Assembly (NCBI RefSeq): GCF_022267375.1
Contig: NZ_JAIZBH010000001.1
Location: 936,501 to 1,000,500 of the forward strand
Reading direction: 5' to 3'
Source of the DNA: Leptospira sanjuanensis
GTDB taxonomy: Bacteria; Spirochaetota; Leptospiria; Leptospirales; Leptospiraceae
DNA length: 64,000 bases
Below the pieces are notes generated by a model. The model was not told the DNA's origin. It saw only the letters and a list, made by a program, of their open reading frames with translations, and searched no databases. The translations under genes and the position numbers were made by a program. This document shows, in pieces, positions 1 through 12,899 of the stretch (within the stretch, counting starts at the first letter, position 1; each line of letters opens with the position of its first letter).

Positions 1-1743
1 CGCGTTCAGGTTTACACACATCCTCTTTGGTTGTTTCTGCTGATTCCGATCGAGTGGGTTGTTCGCGACATCGATCTCACCGGTTACTTGTTGTCCTATG
101 TCTGCGGCGTTCTTTTTTTGTCAGTGTATTGGTTTGTGTTTACGAGATGGAAACGCGGAATATTAGGGGCTGCGATCGGAATCGGAATCTTTTTCTCTTC
201 TCGAACTTTCGTGGATTATAATTCTTCCGGTTTGGAAAATCCGTTGTCGTTTTTGCTCCTTCTGCTATTCCAGATAAAGTTTTATGCGATTTATTCGGAT
301 CGGAAGTTCGCGGTTTTGCGGAATACGAATTACGAATCGATCCGATCGCGGAACGCGTTTTTGCCGGACGTTTCGTTTCGATCGAATGTAGGGAACGAAG
401 CTCAAACCGAGTCTGCGACGGATTCGAACTCGATCAAAACCGATTCCTTCGAAATCGGATTGTTGACCGGTTTGCTCGCGTTGACGCGTTTGGATCTGCT
501 TCTTTTTTTGATTCTTCCTTGGCTCCTCCTTTTCGGGAGAATCTTTCGAGGCCGCCGTATTCCATTTTTAGTATATTCCGTTTTAGGAATGCTTCCTTGG
601 GTCGCTTATCTGATTTTTTCTTGGATTTATTTCGGCTCGTTTTTTCCGAATACGTTTTATGCAAAGACGAACGTTTTGTCGAACTTGGTAGAAAGAATCG
701 CCGCGGGATGGGATTATCTAAGAATCAGTTTGAAATGGGACCCGATCGCCGGAGTCGTTTTTGCCGTTCACTTGTTTTGGATCGTCGTCGATCCGATCCT
801 GAATCTTTTATCTCGCTTTGTGTCGCTTAACAAAAAGTCTTGGGCTCCCGAATGGAACCGCCAAGAAAAAGGAATTTTGGCGATCGCTTTCGGTGAAATT
901 GCGATCGTGTTCGTTTATCTTCTCTGGGTCGGCGGGGATTTTATGGCCGGAAGATTTTTGGGAACCTGTTTGATCGTTTCCGTGTTTGCTCAAAGTCTTG
1001 TTTGGTTGCCGCGGACCGCGGATACGAATCGGAAGAACGTAAAAACCATCGGGACGATCGCCGCTTTTATCTGTGTTTATTTTTTATCGGTCCCGACTTC
1101 TCCTTTGCACTATGCGTTTCGTCGCGTTCCGGTTCGGGTTGAAAAAGGCGTTGTGGACGAACGCGCTTCGTATCAAGACAACGTTTCCTTGAAAGGGCGA
1201 TTGCACGGAATGAAATCCGATTCGCATCCTTGGGCGCAGTATGCGATCGGAATCGCGCGTTCTAATGCGCAAACCGATTTTCAAGAATTGCAAAGGGTGC
1301 AAATCACGACCAATGTCGGTTTAGCGGGATATTACGGAGGTCCGGGTATTCACTGGATCGATCTTTTGGGAATCACAGATCCTTTTTTGGCGCGTTTGCC
1401 GGGGAAGGGGTTTCCGGGTCATTACATCCGTTTACTGCCGCAAGGATATAAGGAATACATCGAAGAAACGGCCGCTTCTCTGCCGAACGCGGAGCTTGAC
1501 CGTTTGTATTACGAAGTGCGTTTGTTAAGCGAAGAGGGTCTTTGGACGAAGGAACGTTGGAAAACGATCTTCGATTTCGCCTTATTCGGAAAAGGAAATT
1601 TTAAAACGAGATTCCCGGCCGGTTTTTCCTATCCGTTCGTATCGGAATCGTATCGGAAAACCTTGTATGGAATTCCGTTTTCGAACATGAACGACGAAGA
1701 ACTGAACAAACGCCTCGCCGGGGAATATTTCGGAACTCGTTAA
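1..1743 (+). CDS. GT-C membrane glycosyltransferase, AftB-like (5' partial)
   Basis: The reading frame is open from the first base, so the N-terminus lies outside the window. The visible first residues ([14 protein letters not shown]) are family-like, so only a first segment is missing. The first two thirds are hydrophobic with about eight to ten membrane segments; the last third is soluble. Bases about 1320-1450 encode [20 protein letters not shown] followed by LARLP and [10 protein letters not shown], which I recognise from the C-terminal domain of actinobacterial AftB-type arabinofuranosyltransferases and related GT-C proteins that use polyprenyl-linked sugars. By inference it glycosylates an envelope polymer; donor and acceptor cannot be read. 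It converges with the lipoprotein gene on the other strand, 4 bp away. Confidence 0.7.
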   Translation, partial: RVQVYTHPLWLFLLIPIEWVVRDIDLTGYLLSYVCGVLFLSVYWFVFTRWKRGILGAAIGIGIFFSSRTFVDYNSSGLENPLSFLLLLLFQIKFYAIYSDRKFAVLRNTNYESIRSRNAFLPDVSFRSNVGNEAQTESATDSNSIKTDSFEIGLLTGLLALTRLDLLLFLILPWLLLFGRIFRGRRIPFLVYSVLGMLPWVAYLIFSWIYFGSFFPNTFYAKTNVLSNLVERIAAGWDYLRISLKWDPIAGVVFAVHLFWIVVDPILNLLSRFVSLNKKSWAPEWNRQEKGILAIAFGEIAIVFVYLLWVGGDFMAGRFLGTCLIVSVFAQSLVWLPRTADTNRKNVKTIGTIAAFICVYFLSVPTSPLHYAFRRVPVRVEKGVVDERASYQDNVSLKGRLHGMKSDSHPWAQYAIGIARSNAQTDFQELQRVQITTNVGLAGYYGGPGIHWIDLLGITDPFLARLPGKGFPGHYIRLLPQGYKEYIEETAASLPNAELDRLYYEVRLLSEEGLWTKERWKTIFDFALFGKGNFKTRFPAGFSYPFVSESYRKTLYGIPFSNMNDEELNKRLAGEYFGTR

Positions 1744-1747
1744 AACT

Positions 1748-2551
1748 CTAATATTCGAAACGTAGAATGGACTTGGCGGGCGTAACGACCTGAAAGTAAT
1801 TCTTACTCTGCGGTTTTTGATTCAAAGAATCCTTCGGAAAACGAATCAGAAACCGATAGACGTGTTCGGTGTCCGCGACGACGTCCGAATCGTAAAGAAT
1901 CGCACCCGAAGGATAAACTCCCGGAGGAACGGTGTGATACGGATAACCGAACGTTCCGTAAACGGGAAGCGCCGAAAAGCGGGAATTGCGAACCCTTGCC
2001 GTAAACGTTTGAACGTAATAGCTCCAAGTTTTTTCGGCCGTTTTTTCGTTTAAGGAAAATTGAAAGTCCAAAAATTCGGGTAATACACGTGTTTCGGGTA
2101 CGATTTGAAACAGGATATAAATTCCTTCGGAGCCGTTTAAACCGCCGACTTCTTTCCAGCGTTCGACTCGATCTTTCGGGACGCGTAAAGCGAGTTCGTT
2201 TTTCAAATCCTTTCGGATTTCTTCCAGGTCGTCCTTTTCCACCTTGGACGCGGAAACGTAAAAACCCGCTCCGTAATACGGAAGTTCGGATAAACGATCG
2301 GGTTCACCTTGAAGTTTGAGATTCTTGCCGGTGCATCCTGCGAGAAACACGATCGAGCAAAAATAAAAGCATGAGTATATTATAAAAAACGAAAATTTAT
2401 TGGATCTTTGGTCGGGAACAACGGCCGATTCCGAATGATACGTCGCTTTCAGCGTATGCGCGCGTTCCGTTGCGGTCCGTTCCCGCAATTCCGGTGTTCG
2501 GCGATCGCCGTTTTTCGTCAGGCGATCAGTTTTGTTCCGCACGAAGGACAA
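1748..2551 (-). CDS. Putative lipoprotein at the end of the ccm operon
   Basis: Family not recognised. A hydrophobic stretch ending in VFLAGC (Cys about residue 73 from the upstream start) is a lipobox, so the mature protein is probably a lipoprotein of about 195 residues. The start is unclear: there is no in-frame ATG before the signal peptide. The coordinate given is a TTG overlapping the zinc-ribbon gene by 34 bp; another non-ATG start nearer the hydrophobic core is possible. The mature part begins GKNLKLQGEPDRLSELPYYG and is soluble. It follows the cytochrome c maturation genes on the same strand, so it is probably co-transcribed, but no role in haem attachment can be shown. Confidence 0.6.
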   Translation of the reverse strand: MSFVRNKTDRLTKNGDRRTPELRERTATERAHTLKATYHSESAVVPDQRSNKFSFFIIYSCFYFCSIVFLAGCTGKNLKLQGEPDRLSELPYYGAGFYVSASKVEKDDLEEIRKDLKNELALRVPKDRVERWKEVGGLNGSEGIYILFQIVPETRVLPEFLDFQFSLNEKTAEKTWSYYVQTFTARVRNSRFSALPVYGTFGYPYHTVPPGVYPSGAILYDSDVVADTEHVYRFLIRFPKDSLNQKPQSKNYFQVVTPAKSILRFEY

Positions 2552-2931
2552 AATTTCGCTCCGTAGATTTCGATTTTAAAGCCGCATTCATGACAGTATT
2601 TCGGAAGAAGTTCGCCGGTATTCGGGGCCGCAGTAACCTGAGGTTTCGGAATGTTCTGCGCGATCGTACGGATCTTTTCGTCGAAGTCTTCCAGATCTTT
2701 GACAATTCCGGAGGAGATCGTCTGAAATTCCGCTTCCGTCAATTTTCCCGTATCGAATTCGATCTTGATGTCGCGTAAGTTTTCGAGAATCACTTCTCTC
2801 CGATTGATGAGCTCGAGTTTTTCGGATTCGCTTTCGGAGGTCTTTGCGTCGATCGCATATCGGATATAAACGAAGGGAGCTACTACGATTCCGATCAGAA
2901 TGACGTAAAATGGAATGAGTAAAAGATCCAT
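2518..2931 (-). CDS. Membrane-anchored zinc-ribbon protein of the ccm operon
   Basis: 137 residues. One N-terminal membrane segment (about residues 4-24), a charged helical region likely to form a coiled coil (about 30-95), and a C-terminal zinc ribbon with two Cys pairs (YCHECGF and FCPSCGTK). Its ATG overlaps the ccmH stop in a TAATG arrangement, which implies translational coupling. Position and layout (membrane anchor, helical linker, metal site) suggest an accessory factor for cytochrome c maturation, loosely analogous to CcmI, but the zinc ribbon is not part of classical CcmI. The function is inferred from context only. Confidence 0.75.
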   Translation of the reverse strand: MDLLLIPFYVILIGIVVAPFVYIRYAIDAKTSESESEKLELINRREVILENLRDIKIEFDTGKLTEAEFQTISSGIVKDLEDFDEKIRTIAQNIPKPQVTAAPNTGELLPKYCHECGFKIEIYGAKFCPSCGTKLIA

Positions 2932-3568
2932 TATTTCTGTTTTTCCTGTATTTCGGAAAGATATCTTTGAAAAGAATCTTGTCCTTGTTGAGCGGCCTTA
3001 CCGGATTCTACCTTTGCGGAAGAGGCCGGGCTTTTGCGTTTGAAGTATAAGTAGATGAGAAGAAATCCGAGTAAGCCCGCGAGGATCAGACTCAGATTGA
3101 TCCAGGTGGAATCGGGGGTCGCAAGAATATTCTCGCCGAATCCGAACACGACCGAGTTCGCCATTCCTGTGTTGCCGGCTTCCACGAATTTTTGAATGAC
3201 CGGATCGGTAAGAGCTTCTTCGCCGAAACCGTTGACCATCTTGTGAACGATCTGATCCGCGGTTTCTCCCTTTCGAATCCTGTTTTCGATGAACAGTTTC
3301 AGTTTTGCGGAGACGGTGCAATTGTTAAACGAACAACTTTTGATCGTGATCGAAGGAATACAGATGCAGCGGATTTTCGAGGTGACTTCGTGAAACGTTC
3401 GGATCTGATCCGGTTCCGTCAGATTCGTGTATGTGGAATCTGCGAACGCGGCCGAGAAAGCCGCGCCGGGCATAAAGGTCGCGGTCAAAATCGGGATCGA
3501 CAAAACGGACAAGGCCGCAATCAAAACGGAATTTTTAAATCGAATTATAATTTTAGAATATACCGTTT

Positions 3569-3572
<4 letters not shown>
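2931..3572 (-). CDS. ccmH: Cytochrome c-type biogenesis protein CcmH (divergent Cys motif)
   Basis: 213 residues. Signal/anchor region at about 10-45, a periplasmic CcmH domain at about 55-130 and a C-terminal membrane segment at about 155-178 followed by a polar tail. CcmH keeps the apocytochrome CXXCH cysteines reduced for haem ligation. The usual LRCxxC motif is replaced by IRCIC with later cysteines in SCSFNNC; the downstream GETADQIVHKMVNGFGEEAL matches the family. The start is fixed by ATGA overlap with the ccmF stop; the longer frame to 3641 would run 70 bp into ccmF. Followed at once by the zinc-ribbon gene. Confidence 0.82.
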
Positions 3573-5758
<2,186 letters not shown>

Positions 5759-5779
5759 ATTAAAAAATTGGAATCCTTT

Positions 5780-6175
<396 letters not shown>

Positions 6176-6275
6176 CGTAAAAATTCCGAATGTTTTTCGT
6201 TTTAGACCATGAAATCAGAGCGGATGGAGGGAGAAAAGTGGAAATATCCCCGTTTTATTCCGCACCGATCGAAGT

Positions 6276-7046
6276 TTAGGAATTCTTGATCTTGTGAACG
6301 AGAATTCCGATCCATTCCTTGATCGAAATCGTGGAGTTTTCGAGACAGGAAGTGGAAGGGAAAAAGTTGTCCAACGTCAAAACCGCCTTCTGCGTTCTAA
6401 AATCCGTGGGAAAGGGGATGATCGTGATCCCTTTTTCCTGAAAGATTTCCACGGAACGTTTCATATGAAAGGAAGAAGTCACCAGAATCACGGAAGTCCA
6501 GCCGCGTTCTTTGAGTAACTCCATCGCAAAACTCTTGTTCTCCGCCGTGTTTCGGCTTTTCGATTCCAGAATCAGGGAAGAACTCGGGATTCCCATCTGT
6601 TTTAAAAATCGTCCGGCCGGTTCCGACTCGGGAACTTCTTGATAAAAAAGATTTCCGGACCCTCCGGAAAATAGAATTCTCGGAGCCTTTTTGGCGTTGT
6701 AAAGCCTGACCGTCTCGGTGAGTCTTTCGGCTGTGTTATACAATTCCACGGGTTCGTCGTGAACGCTCAACGTGGAAACCATACCGCCTAACACAAGTAT
6801 TACGTCCGCCTTCGGAACTTTTTCCAAAGAAACCGGGGGATAATAGAGCTCCAAGGATCGGATCAGAGTTTGCGAAACGGTGCTCGTGGATAAGATCCAA
6901 AGAAAAAGAACCGGAATCCAAACGGAGAATTTTTCCTTCCAGTTCTTAAGCCTCGCTCCGACGAACAAAAGAATCAGAAGAACCAAGGACAAAGGAAATA
7001 AGACGAGCGTGGCTAATTTGGAAATGGAGAATAAGATCGTGGACAT
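6276..7046 (-). CDS. YdcF/ElyC (DUF218) family membrane protein
   Basis: 256 residues from ATG 7046. Two N-terminal hydrophobic segments (MSTILFSISKLATLVLFPLS onward), then a DUF218 domain: ADVILVLGGM, a central ILFSGGSGN, ESKSRNTAEN and TSSFHMKRS, all family hallmarks. Members such as ElyC and SanA act at the inner membrane in envelope maintenance; the catalytic activity is unsettled. A longer frame begins at TTG 7136 but would overlap the tautomerase gene and adds a polar leader before the membrane segment, so the ATG is preferred. Upstream of ccmE on the same strand; a functional link is not evident. Confidence 0.85.
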   Translation of the reverse strand: MSTILFSISKLATLVLFPLSLVLLILLFVGARLKNWKEKFSVWIPVLFLWILSTSTVSQTLIRSLELYYPPVSLEKVPKADVILVLGGMVSTLSVHDEPVELYNTAERLTETVRLYNAKKAPRILFSGGSGNLFYQEVPESEPAGRFLKQMGIPSSSLILESKSRNTAENKSFAMELLKERGWTSVILVTSSFHMKRSVEIFQEKGITIIPFPTDFRTQKAVLTLDNFFPSTSCLENSTISIKEWIGILVHKIKNS

Positions 7047-7105
7047 AGATTCGTCCGGGATTGGAAGTCCCGGCTCCTGTGTTTGTTTAACGAAAGAAGC
7101 AGAGT

Positions 7106-7285
7106 TTATTCGAGCAGTTTTCCGCCGACCGCCCAATTTTCTTTGGCGACTTCTTCGATGACGATGTATGTGACTTCGGGAGGTTTTCCCGCTACTCTAT
7201 GCAACGTTTCGGAAAATTCTTTAACGATCTCTTCTTTTTGTTTGCGAGTGAGAGGACCGGCGACTTGTAAGTTGACGTAAGGCAT
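7106..7285 (-). CDS. 4-oxalocrotonate tautomerase-like small protein
   Basis: 59 residues, starting MPYVNLQVAGPLTRKQKEEI and ending GGKLLE. After removal of Met the N-terminal Pro1 would be the catalytic base of the tautomerase superfamily. The following beta strand, helix (RKQKEEIVKEFSETLHRVAG) and second strand (VTYIVIEEV) fit the 60-residue 4-OT monomer, which forms hexamers. Members convert enol and keto acids in catabolism, but many small homologues have unknown substrates. It lies 59 bp upstream of the DUF218 gene and may be in the same transcript. It is easily missed because of its length. Confidence 0.85.
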   Translation of the reverse strand: MPYVNLQVAGPLTRKQKEEIVKEFSETLHRVAGKPPEVTYIVIEEVAKENWAVGGKLLE

Positions 7286-7644
7286 GGTAAAAAACGGCTC
7301 CGCGTGAAATGATATGCTTCATTGCGACGAGCGGACGGAAATTGTAAATCGGTTTTTGAAATCAGGATCGTTGCGCGCTCTAAAAACGGTTGGGCGTTTC
7401 CGCGCATACGATCCTAGACAAGCAGAAAATACCGATCCATGCGCGGACCGGGCTCTCTGCTTCGGTCAAGTTATTGTAAGATTTTTCGAATTTGAAACTT
7501 GGATTTTAAAATTCAATAACTTGACCCCGCGTCGATCCCTAACGCATCGAGCTTCGTTTCCGCTTCGCAGAAGTCAACGCGGATGTTTCTTCGGATTTTG
7601 ATTAAATCGCTCTTTTAACTCAGCGTCTCGCTCGACAGGTCGTG
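7286..7644. other. Gene-free intergenic region
   Basis: Between the tautomerase start and the Cys-rich lipoprotein stop, about 360 bp. No open frame here has a plausible start or a recognisable product. The main structure is an inverted repeat listed separately. The tautomerase promoter should lie in this stretch. Confidence 0.7.
7464..7526. repeat. Perfect 13-bp inverted repeat with 37-bp spacer
   Basis: GGTCAAGTTATTG at 7464-7476 is matched by its exact reverse complement CAATAACTTGACC at 7514-7526. The spacer is AT-rich. It could be a long-loop transcription terminator for the TonB-receptor operon (its stop is about 120 bp away), an operator for the tautomerase gene, or the ends of a degenerate mobile element. 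No T-run follows either arm directly. Confidence 0.6.
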
Positions 7645-8046
7645 TTACATTCCATCCGGAGTAAATGCGGCTCGATACGCTTCAAGAGGACAAGTCAAGT
7701 AAGAACAGGATTTCGCACCCGTCGTTTTCGGAGCTTCTTCGTCTTCAGAAGCTTCCGCGTCTCCGGTCCAAATTCCTTTCGAAGTCAATTCGGCGCAGGA
7801 AACCTTGATCGAGTTGGATTTTTGTCTTCCGGAAGAATAGCCCTGACAGCTCCAAACGGGAATTTCCGTAAAACAAGTGCAGTTTCCTTGGAACGCCTGC
7901 GTGTCCGTGCAATAGACGCAATCCGCTTTCGTTTCGTTGAACGCGCTCGCAAGAAGACGGATCGCCTGATCCCGATCGTATTCTTCCTTGTTATTTTGAC
8001 AGAATAAAACCGGAACGATTAAGAATATTAGAATGTACTGTTTCAT
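7645..8046 (-). CDS. Cys-rich putative lipoprotein
   Basis: 133 residues. Short signal peptide MKQYILIFLIVPVLFC with a spirochaetal-type lipobox; the mature protein would begin CQNNKEEY. The mature part has eight further cysteines, several in close pairs (DCVYC, NCTCF, SCSYLTC), plus acidic residues GDAEASEDEEAP. This suggests disulfides or metal binding. Strong ribosome binding site AGGAG. It begins 9 bp after the TonB-receptor stop on the same strand and so is almost certainly co-transcribed. It could be a surface or periplasmic partner of the receptor. No family recognised. Confidence 0.8.
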   Translation of the reverse strand: MKQYILIFLIVPVLFCQNNKEEYDRDQAIRLLASAFNETKADCVYCTDTQAFQGNCTCFTEIPVWSCQGYSSGRQKSNSIKVSCAELTSKGIWTGDAEASEDEEAPKTTGAKSCSYLTCPLEAYRAAFTPDGM

Positions 8047-8055
8047 CTTCTTCTC

Positions 8056-10389
<2,334 letters not shown>

Positions 10390-10444
10390 GCGAAACTCCC
10401 GGACAAACGTCCTAATCGATCAAAACGAAACGAAATCGAATTCT

Positions 10445-10777
10445 TTAGATAAGCGGGAGTGAAAGAGGGGGAGCGCGGCCTAAACGTATCGGATCGAGAT
10501 CAAAGGATAAAACGAAGATCCGTGAAAAAGGAAATTTCTCAGTTTGCAGAACAGGAAAAGAACTTCGGATTAAAAAATCGGGATTCCAAAACGAATGGGA
10601 CTCCCGTTGGAACTGACAGATCGGACAAGTCGGGGATGTTTTCGTTTCCTGATGGGAAGAGTAGGATTCGTGAGAAAGGTTGGAGATCTCTATTTCAGCA
10701 TGGGTATGAAACTCCTTTCCCATCGAAACGACGAGCAGAAGAACAAGAAATCCGGATTTGAAACCTTTGCCGATCAT
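10445..10777 (-). CDS. Small His/Cys membrane or exported protein (DUF2946-like)
   Basis: 110 residues. One hydrophobic N-terminal segment (about 8-19), then a cluster of potential metal ligands: FHTHAEIE, SHESYSSHQE and TCPICQF. The order of a His cluster, then CPxC, is reminiscent of DUF2946-type proteins that sit next to copper TonB receptors in proteobacteria; the match is by pattern only. First gene of the TonB-receptor operon. No clear ribosome binding site precedes ATG 10777; a palindrome lies 7 bp upstream. Likely periplasmic or membrane metal handling. Confidence 0.65.
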   Translation of the reverse strand: MIGKGFKSGFLVLLLVVSMGKEFHTHAEIEISNLSHESYSSHQETKTSPTCPICQFQRESHSFWNPDFLIRSSFPVLQTEKFPFSRIFVLSFDLDPIRLGRAPPLSLPLI

Positions 10778-10783
10778 TCTAAG

Positions 10784-10799
10784 TTATCGCTAATGATAA
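10784..10799. promoter_or_regulatory. Candidate operator of the TonB-receptor operon
   Basis: TTATCGCTAATGATAA has 5-bp inverted arms (TTATC/GATAA) and lies immediately upstream of the first gene of the operon. Its size and AT-rich dyad resemble Fur-family sites, but it is not a close match to a published consensus that I can cite. Confidence 0.35.
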
Positions 10800-10944
10800 A
10801 CCAATATTAGTAAGAGCGTCAAAACTGTAAAATCAAAAATGAAAGATTCTTGATTTCGTTTCCGCTTTTTTGCGGTTTATGCTTAGACGGTTGCGGTTTT
10901 CATCCAACTCATGTCTATGCTATAAAAGTCGAATCGAGGTGCGT

Positions 10945-11253
10945 ATGCTGGAGTTGAGACCGATCTGTGAAAATTGCGAGAAGCCGTTGCCTCCCGAATC
11001 GACGGAAGCTTTGATTTGTTCTTTCGAATGTACGTTTTGCGTATCCTGCAACGAAAAATATCTGATGGATATTTGTCCGAACTGCGGAGGAAATTTTGTT
11101 CCCCGTCCGATTCGACCCGTACGTAATTGGAAAGGGGATAATTATCTGGGAAAATATCCGGCAAGCGCCAAAAAGAAATTCAGACCCGTGAATGCGACCG
11201 AACATCTGGCATTCGCAAAGAAACTTTCGGAAATTCCGCCAAATCAGCGTTAA
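10945..11253 (+). CDS. DUF1272 zinc-ribbon protein
   Basis: 102 residues from ATG 10945, chosen because GAGGTG lies just upstream; an in-frame start at 10870 would add an unrelated leader. The first 60 residues are a DUF1272 domain: LRPICENCEKPLPP, then CSFECTFCVSC and ICPNCGG, giving four Cys pairs for zinc binding, with the closing PRPIRP typical of the family. The C-terminal 40 residues are basic and variable. Small cytosolic protein of unknown function. Divergent from the TonB-receptor operon and convergent with the FecR gene. Confidence 0.9.
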   Translation: MLELRPICENCEKPLPPESTEALICSFECTFCVSCNEKYLMDICPNCGGNFVPRPIRPVRNWKGDNYLGKYPASAKKKFRPVNATEHLAFAKKLSEIPPNQR

Positions 11254-11257
11254 ACGA

Positions 11258-12310
11258 TTATTTTCTCAGAGTGGACATTTCGACGATCGCGGATCGCGGA
11301 ATTCGGATTTGTCCTGCGTCGATCGTGCTGATCGTGTAATGATCTCCGATCTCGATCAAATAACCTTCCTTGATCTTTCCGTCGTTCGTCTTGATCTGAA
11401 CGTAGGGACGGGAGGATTTTTGCTCCGATTCCTCGATCTTTCGGAAGGATTCCAAATCCGTCGGTTCGTATTTGTTAAGCGACTTGTTTTCCCGAATCTT
11501 TTGTAAGGAATCGAGCTGAGAGCGTAGAACGGATTCTTCTTTGGACGATAACGGACCGATCTGGATCGTAGTAGGCGCGTTCTGCGAAGAATCGACAGTG
11601 CGTTCGGCGATCGATCCCGCATCCATTCGGATGACTTGTTCCGTTTCGGTGCTGTTTATAGATTGAACTTCGATTTTTCCTTCGATCAATAGAATTCTTT
11701 CTTTATCCGGAATCGCGGAAACCAACAAGGAAGTTCCCAGCAAGACGGAGCGGATATGAGGACTATTCGCTTCGACCGAGATCCCTTCCGGTTTGTGAAC
11801 GGAAGAAAACAGGAGCGAACCGCTGTGAACGGAGATTCTCAACGTTTTTCCTTTCGATTCGATCGATGTGAGCGTGTTCGGAAAGAGTCGGAGCGAGAAG
11901 GTTCCAAGTCCGTCCAATGTCAGATCACAAAAGGATTGATTCTTTGTGGACAGTTCAATTTGAAAATTTGACGAGGCGTTGTGTTCGCAGATTCCCTGAC
12001 TTGCTTTTAAATTTACCGCGATTTTGTAAGAATCTTCTCGCGTTTGATAAAATAAGAATATTCCAAAAACGAAAAATAGAGAAGCGGCTGCCGATAAAAA
12101 TACTCCGGTTTTCTTCCAAGGAGAAATCATACTCTTAGGAGGAATCGGGAACTGGTTCGGATCGAGAGAGCGCAAGAGTGTTTTGACGCGCATCAATTCA
12201 AAATATTCTTTTTGCGCCTCAGGATCGTTCATTAGATCCTTTGAATGTTTTTCGGAGTCCGATGCGTTGGAGAAAAGCTGAAGCAGAATTTGTTTCGATT
12301 TTTCTTTCAT
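11258..12310 (-). CDS. FecR-domain anti-sigma/transmembrane regulator
   Basis: 350 residues. Cytosolic N-terminal segment (1-66), one membrane helix (about 68-89), a periplasmic FecR domain (about 95-225, with LTLDGLGTFSLRLFPNTLTS and SVHSGSLLFS), and a C-terminal module of about 45 residues beginning VQIKTNDGKIKEGYLIEIGD. FecR-type proteins control their cognate ECF sigma factor from the membrane. ATG overlaps the sigma stop (ATGA) and has a strong AAGGAGGG, so the pair is translationally coupled. The C-terminal module resembles the N-terminal part of the divergent gene at 12900. No TonB receptor is directly adjacent, unlike the Fec system. Confidence 0.85.
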   Translation of the reverse strand: MKEKSKQILLQLFSNASDSEKHSKDLMNDPEAQKEYFELMRVKTLLRSLDPNQFPIPPKSMISPWKKTGVFLSAAASLFFVFGIFLFYQTREDSYKIAVNLKASQGICEHNASSNFQIELSTKNQSFCDLTLDGLGTFSLRLFPNTLTSIESKGKTLRISVHSGSLLFSSVHKPEGISVEANSPHIRSVLLGTSLLVSAIPDKERILLIEGKIEVQSINSTETEQVIRMDAGSIAERTVDSSQNAPTTIQIGPLSSKEESVLRSQLDSLQKIRENKSLNKYEPTDLESFRKIEESEQKSSRPYVQIKTNDGKIKEGYLIEIGDHYTISTIDAGQIRIPRSAIVEMSTLRK

Positions 12311-12855
12311 TCTTTCCCTCCTTGCAGCCAGCTTCCGTCGATTCCGGATGTTTTTAATTCTTCCCTTAAAAGCGTTAGTGCGGAAACCAATCTTCTACTA
12401 ACGGTTCTTTGTGCGATTCCCGTATGGGAAGACGTTTCCGCGATGGACTTCCCATGTATACAATGAAGAATCACGATCGATTTTTCAGGTTCTTTGAGTA
12501 AATGTATGGATTTCGATAATTTTTCTAATAAAAGTTTCTCTTCTTCCATTTTATACGCCGAAGTTTCGTAAGAAGAAACTAAATTCTCCCAAGAAGAAAA
12601 TTCGACGAGGTCTTTTTCTTTTCGACTTTTTCGAAAGTAGTCGATTAACTCGTTTCTCGCAATCGAATATACCCACGTGCTTTCCGATCCTTTGCTCGAA
12701 TCGAATCGTTCACGATGGTTGTGCACCTTGATAAAAGTTTCCTGGCATAATTCTTCCGCAGTCTCGTTGGTCATTCCGGACTTTAGAAAGAAAAACTTGA
12801 GTTTATTATAGTAACTCTTATACAGGTATTCAACGTTGTCTAAATTTACACTCAT
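12307..12855 (-). CDS. ECF-type RNA polymerase sigma factor
   Basis: 182 residues with sigma region 2 (about 12-80; ETAEELCQETFIKVHNHRER and WVYSIARNELIDYFRKSRKE) and region 4 (about 120-170; HCIHGKSIAETSSHTGIAQR, RTVSRRLVSALTLLREEL). It directs RNA polymerase to a small regulon under control of the coupled FecR-domain protein. The start lies only a few bases from the upstream end of the divergent gene's longest frame, so both promoters share this short region. Region 4 and the C-terminus carry no zinc-binding motif. Confidence 0.93.
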   Translation of the reverse strand: MSVNLDNVEYLYKSYYNKLKFFFLKSGMTNETAEELCQETFIKVHNHRERFDSSKGSESTWVYSIARNELIDYFRKSRKEKDLVEFSSWENLVSSYETSAYKMEEEKLLLEKLSKSIHLLKEPEKSIVILHCIHGKSIAETSSHTGIAQRTVSRRLVSALTLLREELKTSGIDGSWLQGGKE

Positions 12856-12899
12856 CCGTGGAGAAGCACTTCCAAGTCTTACTACGAATGGACGTTTGC

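Noticed and set aside
7314..7601. 95-residue plus-strand frame
   Set aside because: Composition and lack of a ribosome binding site; it covers the inverted repeat and matches no family.
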